Shown piece by piece: positions 24,758 to 34,016 of a DNA stretch of 39,596 bases. The stretch is from assembly GCA_030017475.1 (NCBI GenBank), contig JASEIO010000011.1, positions 1 to 39,596 of the forward strand, in the 5' to 3' direction. The notes beneath the pieces are model-generated. The model saw nothing but the letters and a program-made list of their open reading frames with translations. It searched no databases and was not told the origin of the DNA. The DNA comes from a bacterium (GTDB taxonomy: Bacteria; UBA9089; JASEIO01). How positions within the stretch are numbered: the first letter of the stretch is position 1; each line of letters starts with the position of its first letter. Made by a program: the position numbers and the translations under genes.

Positions 24758-25834
24758 CTAACCAAGATCTAAAACTTCTCTAAGATTATTGATTAAACAG
24801 AGATTATCCTCCCGTCTCCTTATTGCTATCCGGATAAATCTTGAATTAAGATATCTAAAGGAGGAGCAGTCTCTAATCATAATACCTCTTTTACCAAGTG
24901 CTTGGGTGAGGTATTTGGAGTTTACCTTATCTTGTATTAACTTGATGAGTAAGAAATTGACTGAAGAGAGGTATGGCTTGAGGCTGTTGAACCCTGAGAG
25001 GGCATCAAATAGATACCTTCTCTCCTCTTTGATAAATTCACAGGTCTTCTTTATAAATCCTTTATCTTTAAGAACTTGACTTCCAACTGCTTGGGCAAAG
25101 GTGTTTACACTCCATACACCTCTTATTCCCTCAAGTCTTCTGATTAATCCACTATTTCCAACTCCATAACCTATACGCAATCCAGGTAGGGCAAAGAATT
25201 TGGTTAAGGAGCGAAGTACAAATATATTCTTCCCAGTAGCTGCCAAATTAACCATACTCTCATCTTGTGCATCATTAACAAAATCGATGAATGCCTCATC
25301 TATTACTACAAATACACCATTCTTTTCAGTATGGTTAATTAAGGTCTTTAGTTCTTCTCTCCCTATCATTCTACCTGTAGGGTTGTTAGGGTTACAGAGG
25401 AATAAGAGCTTACTCCTGTGCAGATTCTTTATAATATCATCACTATATAGTTGAAAATCATCTTCCTCTCTTATCCTTAAATATCTTGGTGTACTTCCAA
25501 AACTCTTCAGGGAAGACTCATACTCTCTGAAAGTGGGAGATGGAATAAGCCCTTCCCTATGGAATAGTGCCTTAGTGATTAGGTATATTAGCTCCATAGA
25601 ACCATTCCCTACAATGACATTCTCTTCGCCTACTCCCAAATATTGGGCTACCATAGTTTTTAGTTCCTTTGATTGTGGATCAGGGTAGTGTTTTATGCAA
25701 TCTATATTATCTAAGATTATATCTCTTACATAATCTGGAGGACCGAGTGGGTTAATATTAGCACTAAAGTCTAATATCCTCTTCCCTTTCAGATTATACC
25801 TCTCTATTGCCTCCTTAATATTTCCTCCATGCAT
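24758..25834 (-). CDS. cobD: Threonine-phosphate decarboxylase CobD
   Basis: PLP enzyme making aminopropanol phosphate, the side chain that CbiB attaches. The fold-type I aminotransferase has ILDFSANINPLGPP, CNPNNPTGRMIG, VIDEAFIDF and the PLP lysine in RSLTKFFALPGLRIGYG. It starts MHGGNIKEA, as CobD proteins do. At 358 aa it is a normal length. Histidinol-phosphate aminotransferase is the nearest alternative; the neighbour cbiB and N-terminal HGG favour CobD. Confidence 0.93.
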   Translation of the reverse strand: MHGGNIKEAIERYNLKGKRILDFSANINPLGPPDYVRDIILDNIDCIKHYPDPQSKELKTMVAQYLGVGEENVIVGNGSMELIYLITKALFHREGLIPSPTFREYESSLKSFGSTPRYLRIREEDDFQLYSDDIIKNLHRSKLLFLCNPNNPTGRMIGREELKTLINHTEKNGVFVVIDEAFIDFVNDAQDESMVNLAATGKNIFVLRSLTKFFALPGLRIGYGVGNSGLIRRLEGIRGVWSVNTFAQAVGSQVLKDKGFIKKTCEFIKEERRYLFDALSGFNSLKPYLSSVNFLLIKLIQDKVNSKYLTQALGKRGIMIRDCSSFRYLNSRFIRIAIRRREDNLCLINNLREVLDLG

Positions 25835-25911
25835 TAGAATTCTTACCTCTTTCCATAAGATGATCCTTTTTTGGGTACTAATTTTGATAAATCAGGTTGG
25901 CAATGGTTGGT

Positions 25912-26589
25912 TTAATCTTCTATTGTGTAACTTAATGGATCTAAGAACCAGTGGTTATCTCTCAGCACCTTCCTGGTCTTAAGTATCTTTATCCTGGACT
26001 TAAATAATGGGCCATAGGTAACAAAGGTATGGTATTCACCAGATTCACCACAGAAGGGTATATCTTTAGATCTATATTTAAAAACCTCTTTTAAATCGTG
26101 TACAAAGTCCATATCTATCCTACGGCCTAACCAATCTTTTCCCAATATATCAGCACGCGTTGTAACTACGATCGCTTCAAAACCTACCTCTATAAAATCT
26201 CTGAGTATCTCCTCCTCACCCCTTCCCCATAGAGGTAGATATGGGTGAATACCTAATTCTTGACATACCTCCTCAACCCAATCCCTATGAGGTTGAAGCG
26301 AGATATCGCCAAACACCCCACCTCTTATACCTACCTGCTTTAGCCTTTTTATAGCAGCCTTAAACTCTTGCTCATAACCTTCCCAGGTTGCCTTCCTTTG
26401 GATGATTGGGATTCCAACTACATCCGACTGTAGATCTATTAGTGAAGAACTTAGTCCATGGGATCTTGATCTTTCACCATCTTCACTTAGGATATTCAGA
26501 AGATGAAGCACCTTAAGGCCTGAAAGTGTAGCTGTGTATAACGCAAGACATGAATCTTTACCACCACTCCAAGAAACAAAGACCTGCAT
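25912..26589 (-). CDS. Dph6-like ATP-pyrophosphatase (diphthine-ammonia ligase family)
   Basis: An adenine-nucleotide alpha-hydrolase (PP-loop) protein. VFVSWSGGKDSCLALYTA is the PP-loop; HGLSSSLIDLQSDVVGIPI, GVFGDISLQPHRDWVE and CGESGEYHTFVTYGPLF match the Dph6/MJ0570 family, which adenylates a carboxylate and forms an amide with ammonia. I start at ATG 26589 (MQVFVSW); a longer frame overlaps the upstream gene. At 225 aa it lacks the C-terminal YjgF domains of eukaryotic Dph6. Bacteria do not make diphthamide, so the substrate is something else. Its place between an AsnB-like gene and cobD suggests a corrinoid or side-chain carboxylate (inference). Confidence 0.8.
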   Translation of the reverse strand: MQVFVSWSGGKDSCLALYTATLSGLKVLHLLNILSEDGERSRSHGLSSSLIDLQSDVVGIPIIQRKATWEGYEQEFKAAIKRLKQVGIRGGVFGDISLQPHRDWVEEVCQELGIHPYLPLWGRGEEEILRDFIEVGFEAIVVTTRADILGKDWLGRRIDMDFVHDLKEVFKYRSKDIPFCGESGEYHTFVTYGPLFKSRIKILKTRKVLRDNHWFLDPLSYTIED

Positions 26590-26605
26590 TATAAAGAAGA
26601 ATCTC

Positions 26606-27526
26606 TTAAATAGGGGAGCTTCCACAAACCTGGCAGTGTGAAGCCCGTAATTGAACTCCAGCACCACAACTACTACACCTATCTTCTCCTTCTTTAGGCT
26701 TGGGTATCTCTCCTATCTCTTCCCGGTACACCTCATAATAGAAAAGGTGCTCTTTGTTCATAAATCTTATTGGATACACCTTCCCTTTTTCTTTAAACTT
26801 CTGATCCGAGATTCTTGATTCAATAATCTTTCGGAGTTTATTTGTGCCTGAGCCATATTCAAGTGGGGTCTTATCTCGCCAGATGATCTCCTTTGGTAAG
26901 TCATCTTCAAAGGCCTTACGTAAGATCCACTTCCCCCATCTCTTTCCATTTATATCCTTTATCTTTAAATCTTGTGGAATCTTGATAGCAAATTCAATGA
27001 ACTCAGGGTCTAAATAAGGTTGCATTATCTCAATCCCCAAATATTGAGCAAGCCTATTAGAAGAGAATTGCATAGTATGAATGAGCTTAGGGATGTAATC
27101 ATCTAAATCTATGTTATGCATATACCTATATCCAGCAAATAACTCATCTCCACCATCACCAGTCATAACTCTGTTCGCCCCATACTCTTTAGCCAATTTC
27201 AGACCAAACCAGGTAGCTATATCATTTGGAAGTGCCAAGTCAAATGTCTTTAAGATCCTTATTACTTCTGGAATCGAATCAAGAGCCTCTGAGCTACTGA
27301 ACACCTTCGAGTAATATTCAATGTTAAGGGATTTACTTAGTATATCAACATACCTTAGATCACTACCTTCAGACCCTAATGAAGAAACAAATCCCTTTAT
27401 ATTAGGAGTTAAAGCTATTAAGATACTCGAATCAAGACCACCTGAAAGTAATATTCCATCAGCCATGTTTCGTTTGACAGCTTTATATAACCTTTCCCTT
27501 AATTCATTTAATAAAGGCATCATCAT
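26606..27526 (-). CDS. AsnB-like synthetase domain with C-terminal zinc ribbon, no glutaminase
   Basis: The ATP-pyrophosphatase half of asparagine synthetase without the N-terminal glutaminase: GILLSGGLDSSILIAL is the PP-loop, VMTGDGGDELFAGYRYMH is the second AsnB hallmark, and RKAFEDDLPKEIIWRDKTPL follows. Residues 284-301 add two cysteine pairs (CSSC, CQVC), a zinc ribbon unusual for this family. It would adenylate a carboxylate and take ammonia or an amine from elsewhere. Its ATG at 27526 overlaps the btuB stop (TAATG), tying it to the cobalamin operon, and the Dph6-like gene begins 17 nt after its stop. It is not a general asparagine synthetase by architecture; the true substrate is unknown. 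Confidence 0.8.
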   Translation of the reverse strand: MMMPLLNELRERLYKAVKRNMADGILLSGGLDSSILIALTPNIKGFVSSLGSEGSDLRYVDILSKSLNIEYYSKVFSSSEALDSIPEVIRILKTFDLALPNDIATWFGLKLAKEYGANRVMTGDGGDELFAGYRYMHNIDLDDYIPKLIHTMQFSSNRLAQYLGIEIMQPYLDPEFIEFAIKIPQDLKIKDINGKRWGKWILRKAFEDDLPKEIIWRDKTPLEYGSGTNKLRKIIESRISDQKFKEKGKVYPIRFMNKEHLFYYEVYREEIGEIPKPKEGEDRCSSCGAGVQLRASHCQVCGSSPI

Positions 27527-29508
27527 TAGAATGCAATCTCTATCCTGAGTTCGTATGTCCTTCCTGGTGATGGATTATAGTAGTATTTCCCTCCTTTAAT
27601 ATAACCATAGCCGTAATACTCCTCATCAAATAGGTTGCTTATGATTAAAGATAGGAAATGCCAATTAATTTTTGTGTCTACAACTGTATAAGAAGGAAGT
27701 TCCCCTGTATTTTCTTGATCCAAAAATGATCTCCCAACCCTTGTAGTAGTTAAGTGAAGACCTAAGCCAAAATCTGATTGATATCTAAGTCCAAAACTAC
27801 CTTTATGTTTTGGTACATGTGCTAAGAATTTACCCTTATTTGTTCCACTTTCATTTTTGGAAATGGTATAGGTATAATTTGTAAAGCCTGTTAAGCCTTT
27901 TGTGGCATTGAATTCTAAGCCCATCTCTACACCTTTGTGGGAGGTTTCACCGTAATTCTTGTATTTCATTTCAGCCTTGTCATACCATATCTCATTTTCA
28001 AGATTCATCTTGTAGAAGGAGATATTGCAAGCTAAAATAGAGCCAAAGCGGTGTCTTATCCCAAGTTCGTAACTATCTACCTTTTCAGGTTCAAGCTCTG
28101 GATTTGCAAAACTACCATATGTAAATAACTGGGCAAGGGTTGGAGTTCTAAAGGCTTTTGAGTAATTAACATAGATACTTGAGTGCTCCAAGTAGTTATA
28201 GACTATACCAATACTTGGACTTGTAGCAGACATATCTCTTTTAGACCTACTATCATCTTTGTGATTAGTAAAATCGAAACTCGCTACATCATATCTTAAT
28301 GCCAATATCGAACTCAAAGCTTGATTAAACCTAATCTCGTCTTGAACGTAACCTCCAATTCTTCTCCGAAGGACACTATAGTCTTCCTGTAGCTCACCTC
28401 TTTTTTTCTCAAAGGCTTTATATTCCTTACACTTGAAATCATCCCATTCTAAATCAGCCCCAATAACAAAAGAGTTCAATTTGCCAAAAAGGGTTTCATA
28501 TCTTAGAATCAATCCCAAGGGCCTTTCATCCTTAAGATATTCCTTCCCATCTGGTTTACCGCTCTTGAAATAGGAGTGAGTATCTTCATCTCTCAGATAC
28601 AAAGTGCCATCTATCCTTGAAACGTTACCTATATCCTTATGGTAGGTTATCCCAAGATCGATCATTGTATCTTCCCCTTCATCGTTCTCTGTCCCTGGTC
28701 TTGCCTGGGTCCTATCCTCTTTAAGCTCGCTCTCTTCTAAAGCCCAAGGATAAGCCCCTCTTTTTGATAAATGGCACCCTAAAGAGAGCTTCACATCTTG
28801 TGATTTACCAAGGGGAATGCCTAATTTGCTTATTAGATGAATGCCTATATAATTACAATGCTTGCGATATCCTGATGTTGACTTTCCACTGATATTTAAG
28901 AGATAGTTTATATTCCCCTTTGTACCATCCAAACTAAGTCTAAATTTTCCAGTATAAAAACTCCCAAAAGAAGAAGATATTTCAATCCCTGGATGTCCAC
29001 TACCCTCTTTAGTTATAATATTAATCACCCCGGAAAAGGCATTATCACCATATAGGGCAGAGACTGGTCCTTTAACTATCTCTACTCTTTCAATATTATC
29101 AAGGGGAATTAGATTCCAGTCCACCAATTTATCCTCTGTCTTATTTACAGGTATACCATCTATAAGGACTAGATTATGGGTAGACATATCTCCCCAGAAT
29201 CCACGCATATTCACTCTACCAGCAGTTCCAACACCTGAAGAGTCATAGACATATATGCCCTCGATCGACTTAAGTAGATCAGGTATATTTTTTGCTCCAG
29301 AATCTTTGATCTGATCTCCTGTTATAACACTTACCCTTACTGGGAGTGATGATATCCTCCTTTTCATCTTTGTCGCAGTTACAACTATCTCTTCAAGTTG
29401 AAAGATTGCCCTCTCCTTTTCTTCCACCTCTTCTTGCCAGCTAATTTGAGGCATTATCAAAATTATCCCAATCATCAATCCAGTCACTTTTCCAAAAAAA
29501 TCTCTCAT
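27526..29508 (-). CDS. btuB: TonB-dependent outer-membrane receptor, BtuB-like
   Basis: Outer-membrane 22-strand barrel with plug, importing a corrinoid using TonB energy. A signal peptide (FGKVTGLMIGIILIMPQISW) is followed by a TonB-box-like EEIVVTATKMK and a plug domain (IPDLLKSIEGIYVYDSSGVG, NMRGFWGD, VEIVKGPVSALYGDNAFSGV). The barrel ends in the typical aromatic ELRIEIAF. ATG 29508 follows AGGAGG. At about 660 aa it is normal. Ligand assignment as cobalamin rests on the operon (btuCDF, cob genes, riboswitch). It shows that the organism has an outer membrane. Confidence 0.9.
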   Translation of the reverse strand: MRDFFGKVTGLMIGIILIMPQISWQEEVEEKERAIFQLEEIVVTATKMKRRISSLPVRVSVITGDQIKDSGAKNIPDLLKSIEGIYVYDSSGVGTAGRVNMRGFWGDMSTHNLVLIDGIPVNKTEDKLVDWNLIPLDNIERVEIVKGPVSALYGDNAFSGVINIITKEGSGHPGIEISSSFGSFYTGKFRLSLDGTKGNINYLLNISGKSTSGYRKHCNYIGIHLISKLGIPLGKSQDVKLSLGCHLSKRGAYPWALEESELKEDRTQARPGTENDEGEDTMIDLGITYHKDIGNVSRIDGTLYLRDEDTHSYFKSGKPDGKEYLKDERPLGLILRYETLFGKLNSFVIGADLEWDDFKCKEYKAFEKKRGELQEDYSVLRRRIGGYVQDEIRFNQALSSILALRYDVASFDFTNHKDDSRSKRDMSATSPSIGIVYNYLEHSSIYVNYSKAFRTPTLAQLFTYGSFANPELEPEKVDSYELGIRHRFGSILACNISFYKMNLENEIWYDKAEMKYKNYGETSHKGVEMGLEFNATKGLTGFTNYTYTISKNESGTNKGKFLAHVPKHKGSFGLRYQSDFGLGLHLTTTRVGRSFLDQENTGELPSYTVVDTKINWHFLSLIISNLFDEEYYGYGYIKGGKYYYNPSPGRTYELRIEIAF

Positions 29509-29533
29509 ATTTAAGTAACCTCCTTTTTTAACC

Positions 29534-30328
29534 TTATATCTCACCTTTATCCCATTTTGAATACAAGAACAGGTGGGGTTTGAAAGAGATTGGACTTTTA
29601 TCCACCACTACTACTGTGTTATAAACCTCTTTTATATCTTGGCATGTCAAAACATCCCCTGGTGTTCCTTCCTTAAATATCTTACCTTCTTTAAGTAAGA
29701 TTAGCCGTTTGCAATATTCACTAGCCAAATTTAGGTCGTGTAAGATAGAGATTATAGTCAGGTCTTTTTCTAAGCTTAATCTCTTTACCATATCCAAGAT
29801 ATCCACCTGATGACTGATATCTAAATGTGTAGTTGGCTCATCAAGTAATAGAAGCTCTGGTTGTTGAGCCAATGCCTGTGCCAAGAGAACCCTTTGTCTC
29901 TCACCTCCTGAGAGTTCCCCAATCTTTCTATCTCGAAGCGATAATGTATCGGTTGATTCAATAGCCCTTCTAACTACCTCTAAATCCCCTTCCTTTACCT
30001 TCTCAAATCTTTCAAGGTGCGGAAATCTACCCATCATAACAAATTCAGAAACTGTAAATGGGAATGTAATCTCTAAGATTTGTGGTAATACCGCTACCTT
30101 CTTTGCCAATTCCTTAGAAGAGATTTTACGAATATCTTCTCCTTCGTAGAGGATCTCTCCTTGCCATATAGGTAAAATCTTTGTAAGTGCACGAAATAAG
30201 GTAGTCTTTCCTGATCCATTAGGACCAATTATGCCAATGAAATCACCCCTTCGGACATGGAAAGAGACATCCTTTATCACCTCCTTTCGTCCATTATAGC
30301 CACAAGTAAGATTAAATACCTCTAACAT
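29534..30328 (-). CDS. btuD: Corrinoid ABC transporter ATPase
   Basis: ATPase of the FecE/BtuD type: Walker A GIIGPNGSGKTTLFRAL, signature LSGGERQRVLLAQALAQ, Walker B LLLLDEPTTHLD, and His loop in ISILHDLNLA. ATG 30328 (MLEVFNLTCGYNG) shares its A with the TGA of btuC, so the two are coupled. Normal length (264 aa). Confidence 0.93.
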   Translation of the reverse strand: MLEVFNLTCGYNGRKEVIKDVSFHVRRGDFIGIIGPNGSGKTTLFRALTKILPIWQGEILYEGEDIRKISSKELAKKVAVLPQILEITFPFTVSEFVMMGRFPHLERFEKVKEGDLEVVRRAIESTDTLSLRDRKIGELSGGERQRVLLAQALAQQPELLLLDEPTTHLDISHQVDILDMVKRLSLEKDLTIISILHDLNLASEYCKRLILLKEGKIFKEGTPGDVLTCQDIKEVYNTVVVVDKSPISFKPHLFLYSKWDKGEI

Positions 30329-31320
30329 CAAAATATCTCCCACCTTTTAGCCCTTAATAGAAATGTTAGAAAGAATATCCCACCGAGAATACCTGTAATC
30401 ACTCCTACTGGTAATTCTTGCGGGGCTATAATAGTTCGGGCTAAACAATCGCATAGAGATAAAAATATTGCCCCAGCTAATACTGAGGCTGGAATTAACA
30501 CTACATGATTAGGTCCAATTAGCTGTCGCATGAAATGCGGAATAATTAACCCTACAAAACCTATTATACCAGATGCTGATACACATCCCCCTGTAATGAA
30601 AGAGGTGATGATAAAAAGGAGTCTTTTGACTTTTATCACTTCTACTCCGAGATGAGTTGCCTTCTCTTCTCCTAAGGTGAGTATATTTAGATCTCGACTA
30701 AAGATAAGAATGGATGATACGCCAATTAATATAAAGATAAGGATCAGTTTTATCAAATTAGGTTCTGCAACTGATAGATCTCCCATTAACCAAAGGATAC
30801 AAGAATGGATCCTATCTGATTGAGAGATGGCAAAGATAAACATTACCATAGATGAGAATAGAAAACTTAAGATCACTCCACCTAATACCAAAGTAGGAAT
30901 AGAGAATCGTTTTATACTGGCTACCAAATAAACTAATGAGATAGAGAGAAGTGCCCCTAAAAAGGCACACCCAGGCAACCAAAAGGATCCTAATTCTAAG
31001 ATGACCCCAATGGTTGCACCAAATGCTGCACCACCAGAGACACCTAAGGTGTAAGGCTCAGCTAAAGGATTACGTAGAAGTCCCTGAAAAACACAGCCCG
31101 ATGCAGCTAGTCCTGCCCCGACTAAGAATCCTAAGATGACCCTCGGGATCCTTATTTGCCAGATAATGGTTGAAGCCACTCCTTCGGATTGAGGGTGAAA
31201 CAACCCCGTTATAACCTCTTCAATGGATATCCTGCCTCCTCCGAACATAAGACAGCCAAAGAAGCTTGATATAAGTAAGATAATCAATATAAAAAAGACA
31301 TTCCTCAATCCGCTCCTCAA
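30328..31320 (-). CDS. btuC: Corrinoid ABC transporter permease, FecCD family
   Basis: Integral membrane permease with about ten helices. GFLVGAGLAASGCVFQGLLR with NPLAEPYTLGVSGGAAFGA and the late SGIIGFVGLIIPHFMRQLIG are the FecCD/BtuC signatures. The apparent start is a TTG (31320) overlapping the btuF stop. At 330 aa it is normal. It pairs with the adjoining ATPase and binding protein. Confidence 0.93.
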   Translation of the reverse strand: MRSGLRNVFFILIILLISSFFGCLMFGGGRISIEEVITGLFHPQSEGVASTIIWQIRIPRVILGFLVGAGLAASGCVFQGLLRNPLAEPYTLGVSGGAAFGATIGVILELGSFWLPGCAFLGALLSISLVYLVASIKRFSIPTLVLGGVILSFLFSSMVMFIFAISQSDRIHSCILWLMGDLSVAEPNLIKLILIFILIGVSSILIFSRDLNILTLGEEKATHLGVEVIKVKRLLFIITSFITGGCVSASGIIGFVGLIIPHFMRQLIGPNHVVLIPASVLAGAIFLSLCDCLARTIIAPQELPVGVITGILGGIFFLTFLLRAKRWEIF

Positions 31321-32180
31321 TAATGAAGTAAATGAAATACCTCCTCTACTCCCTTAACAAAGGTAATAGGAGTAGGGGAACAAACCGAATGGGCCTCTAT
31401 TGTATAGATTCTTCGGTTCTTAACTGCCGAGAGATCTTTAAACCTTTGCCAACTCTTTATCTCTTCCGAAGTAATATCGCCCATCTCTACCAAGATAATT
31501 ACATCTGGGTCTTTTCTTATCACCTCTTCTAAACTATATCGTGGATATCTAACCTGACTTCTATGGGCGATATTTACTCCTCCCGCAGTCCTAATAATCT
31601 GATCAGAAAATGTCCCTTTAGCTACAGTAACTAATGGCCTTGCCCCTATCTCCCAGAAGACCTTTACCTTTGGAAAATGGATTGCCTTTCTCTTTATTTT
31701 AAGAAACCTTTTTTTTGCCTCATTTACGATTGACATAGCCTCCTTCCTTTTTCCAACCATCTTTCCTAAGATCAAAAATTGATTACAGATATCTCTGAAA
31801 TCCCTTCTTTCGTCAAATACAAATACCTTTAATCCTAAATCCCGCAACCTCTTAATCGTCTTTTCTCGATTACCTTCCCGAGTTGCCAATACTAGATCTG
31901 GTCTTAATGAATAAATCCTTTCAAGATTAGGCGTAAGTAAGGTCCCAACCTTATCCTTCATTTTGGCCTGTTCAGGATATTTACAATAGACAGTTACCCC
32001 AACAACCCTATCTTCTACCCCTAAGAGATAAAGTGACTCGGTTATAGAAGGTGCAAGAGAAACTATCCTTTTGGGATATCCCCTTTTATCCTCTTTCCTT
32101 CCTATCTTTTCTTCTCCGCAATTACATATCAAAAGAAGGATTATCAAAGATAACAGGTATCTACACTTTTGCAAGTTCAT
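31317..32180 (-). CDS. btuF: Corrinoid-binding lipoprotein, BtuF-like
   Basis: Periplasmic-binding protein of the helical-backbone type. The N-terminal hydrophobic segment (YLLSLIILLLICNCGEE) with cysteines suggests a lipoprotein. RIVSLAPSITESLYLLGVED, LRPDLVLATREGN and a C-terminal VCSPTPITFVKGVEEV are typical of BtuF/FhuD proteins. I use ATG 32180 behind GAGGAG with 11-nt spacing rather than the GTG at 32192, which overlaps that site. Together with BtuCD it moves the corrinoid from periplasm to cytoplasm. Confidence 0.9.
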   Translation of the reverse strand: MNLQKCRYLLSLIILLLICNCGEEKIGRKEDKRGYPKRIVSLAPSITESLYLLGVEDRVVGVTVYCKYPEQAKMKDKVGTLLTPNLERIYSLRPDLVLATREGNREKTIKRLRDLGLKVFVFDERRDFRDICNQFLILGKMVGKRKEAMSIVNEAKKRFLKIKRKAIHFPKVKVFWEIGARPLVTVAKGTFSDQIIRTAGGVNIAHRSQVRYPRYSLEEVIRKDPDVIILVEMGDITSEEIKSWQRFKDLSAVKNRRIYTIEAHSVCSPTPITFVKGVEEVFHLLHY

Positions 32181-32214
32181 ATAGAAGATCACTCCTCATA
32201 AATCCCTAAATTTC

Positions 32215-32952
32215 TCATTTTATTTCACAAAATGAAGTAATTACGATAAAGAGAAGGGTTAATACCTCTACAATTTCACTGATAGCTCCTAATGTATCTC
32301 CTGTCAACCCTCCGATCCTCTTTTTAATAAATTTAGTCAAGATAAAGGTTATTATCCCAATAGATAGGCATAAAAACACACCTTTTATCTTCATTAAACT
32401 TACACTTACACATAAGGTAATGAGTGTAGCTAAAAACCACTCTCGCTTCCCAACCCATTCAATAAAGGATCTTCCTTTTCCATTTATCCGTGCGCAAGAA
32501 GAGAAAGTGGCTCCCGTAACCATAGACCATCGTGAAACCGTACACATAGGTACTAATAAAATCTTGGTAGATAGACTTCGAATCAGTGTAAATTTTAATA
32601 ATAACAAGCAAACTACCCAAACTACCCCCATAAATCCAATCCTTGGATCCCGCATAATCTCTAAGATATCCTCCTTTTCCCGTCCACCATAAAATCCATC
32701 AATGGTATCCGAGAAACCATCTAAATGGATACCACCTGATAAAAGGATTAAGGTAATGAGTACTAATACACTTGTTACATCCTGAGGAAAGAGCTTAGAA
32801 CCCCCGATTTCAACCAATACCAAGCAAAAACCAATAAATAAACCAATAACTGGGAAATAAGACATTGATTTACCAAGTTCTCTTTCCTCAAATTCCTTGA
32901 TCTTAACAGGGAATATGGTTAAAAATTGGATGGCTACAAGAAACCTTTTCAT
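32215..32952 (-). CDS. cobS: Adenosylcobinamide-GDP ribazoletransferase CobS
   Basis: Membrane cobalamin synthase joining AdoCbi-GDP with alpha-ribazole (phosphate). GGIHLDGFSDTIDGFYGGRE, then EIMRDPRIGFMGV, and a basic-aromatic VSRWSMV are diagnostic. Multiple hydrophobic helices fill the 245 residues. ATG 32952 (MKRFLVAIQFLTIFPV) is chosen; a TTG at 32961 that overlaps the cobT stop is the alternative. Confidence 0.94.
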   Translation of the reverse strand: MKRFLVAIQFLTIFPVKIKEFEERELGKSMSYFPVIGLFIGFCLVLVEIGGSKLFPQDVTSVLVLITLILLSGGIHLDGFSDTIDGFYGGREKEDILEIMRDPRIGFMGVVWVVCLLLLKFTLIRSLSTKILLVPMCTVSRWSMVTGATFSSCARINGKGRSFIEWVGKREWFLATLITLCVSVSLMKIKGVFLCLSIGIITFILTKFIKKRIGGLTGDTLGAISEIVEVLTLLFIVITSFCEIK

Positions 32953-32957
32953 CTTAA

Positions 32958-34016
32958 TCAATTCGCTCGAGAGACATCAGCCTCATTAAAGGATGCCATC
33001 TCAGTGAGTATCTTACATCCTGCCTCAATAATTGAGATTCCTAATGCTGCACCAGTTCCTTCTCCAAGCCGGAGTCCAAAATCAAACATTGGTTTTAGAC
33101 CCATGTAATGTAAGGCAACCCTATGACCTATCTCTGCAGAGTTATGGGAGGCAAAAAGGTAATCTTTAACTAAAGGCGCAAGGCAAGTAGCTATTAGGCT
33201 TGCGGCAGTGGTTATAAATCCATCAATTACAACAGGTACGGAGTTCCTTGCTGCTGCTAAAGTGCAGCCAACCAATCCTCCGATTTCGTATCCACCTACC
33301 TTTTGTAAGACATCGATTGGATCCTTAGGATCTGGTCGATTAATCTCTAATGCACGCTTAATCACCAAGATTTTCTTCATCAACTGTTCATCCCCTATCC
33401 CACTTCCACGAGATGTAACATCTTCTACCCGAGAGTCAGTGATTACAGCTACTATTGCACTTGATGGAGTGGTATTGGCAATACCCATGTCCCCTAAGGC
33501 TATGATATCAATCCCTTCATGTTCCATCTCTTGCTCAAATACCTCAATTCCTCGAATAATCGATTGGATTGCATCCTCCTTACTCATTGCCTCACCTTTA
33601 GCCATATTCCGAGTTCCGTAGCCTACCTTTTTTATAAGTAGTCCAGGATGTGGCTCTAAATCCTGGGCTACTCCCATATCTACCACTACTACCCTTGCTC
33701 CTACGTGGCGAGCCAATACATTTATCCCTGCTCCACCTCGGAGAAAATTATAAACCATCTGGTGAGTGACCTCCTTTGGAAAGGCACTTACTCCTTCATC
33801 CGAAACCCCATGATCACCTGCCATAGTGAATATCACCTTTTTATCAATCTTAGGATTTACCTTTCGGGTTATCCCAACTACACGCTTGGCAAAATCCTCT
33901 AACCTTCCTAAGCTTCCTCGTGGCTTGGTAAGTGAATCCAACCTGTTTTGGGTTTCTTCCATAAGACGGGTATCAATAGGTTTAATATCTCTAATTGTTT
34001 CCAAAATCCTATCCAT
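32958..34016 (-). CDS. cobT: Nicotinate-nucleotide:dimethylbenzimidazole phosphoribosyltransferase
   Basis: Activates the lower-ligand base to its alpha-ribotide. QNRLDSLTKPRGSLGRLEDF, TMAGDHGVSDEGVSAFP, LGDMGIANTTPSSAI and the catalytic Glu region LRLGEGTGAALG are all present. At 352 aa it is full length. ATG 34016 follows GAAGGAGG and overlaps cobU by 8 nt. The base used (DMB, adenine or another) cannot be inferred from sequence here; no bluB or bza genes are seen. Confidence 0.96.
   Translation of the reverse strand: MDRILETIRDIKPIDTRLMEETQNRLDSLTKPRGSLGRLEDFAKRVVGITRKVNPKIDKKVIFTMAGDHGVSDEGVSAFPKEVTHQMVYNFLRGGAGINVLARHVGARVVVVDMGVAQDLEPHPGLLIKKVGYGTRNMAKGEAMSKEDAIQSIIRGIEVFEQEMEHEGIDIIALGDMGIANTTPSSAIVAVITDSRVEDVTSRGSGIGDEQLMKKILVIKRALEINRPDPKDPIDVLQKVGGYEIGGLVGCTLAAARNSVPVVIDGFITTAASLIATCLAPLVKDYLFASHNSAEIGHRVALHYMGLKPMFDFGLRLGEGTGAALGISIIEAGCKILTEMASFNEADVSRAN

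Noticed and set aside
26606-27526. Standard asparagine synthetase
   Set aside because: The glutaminase half is absent, a zinc ribbon is added and the gene is tied to the cobalamin operon.
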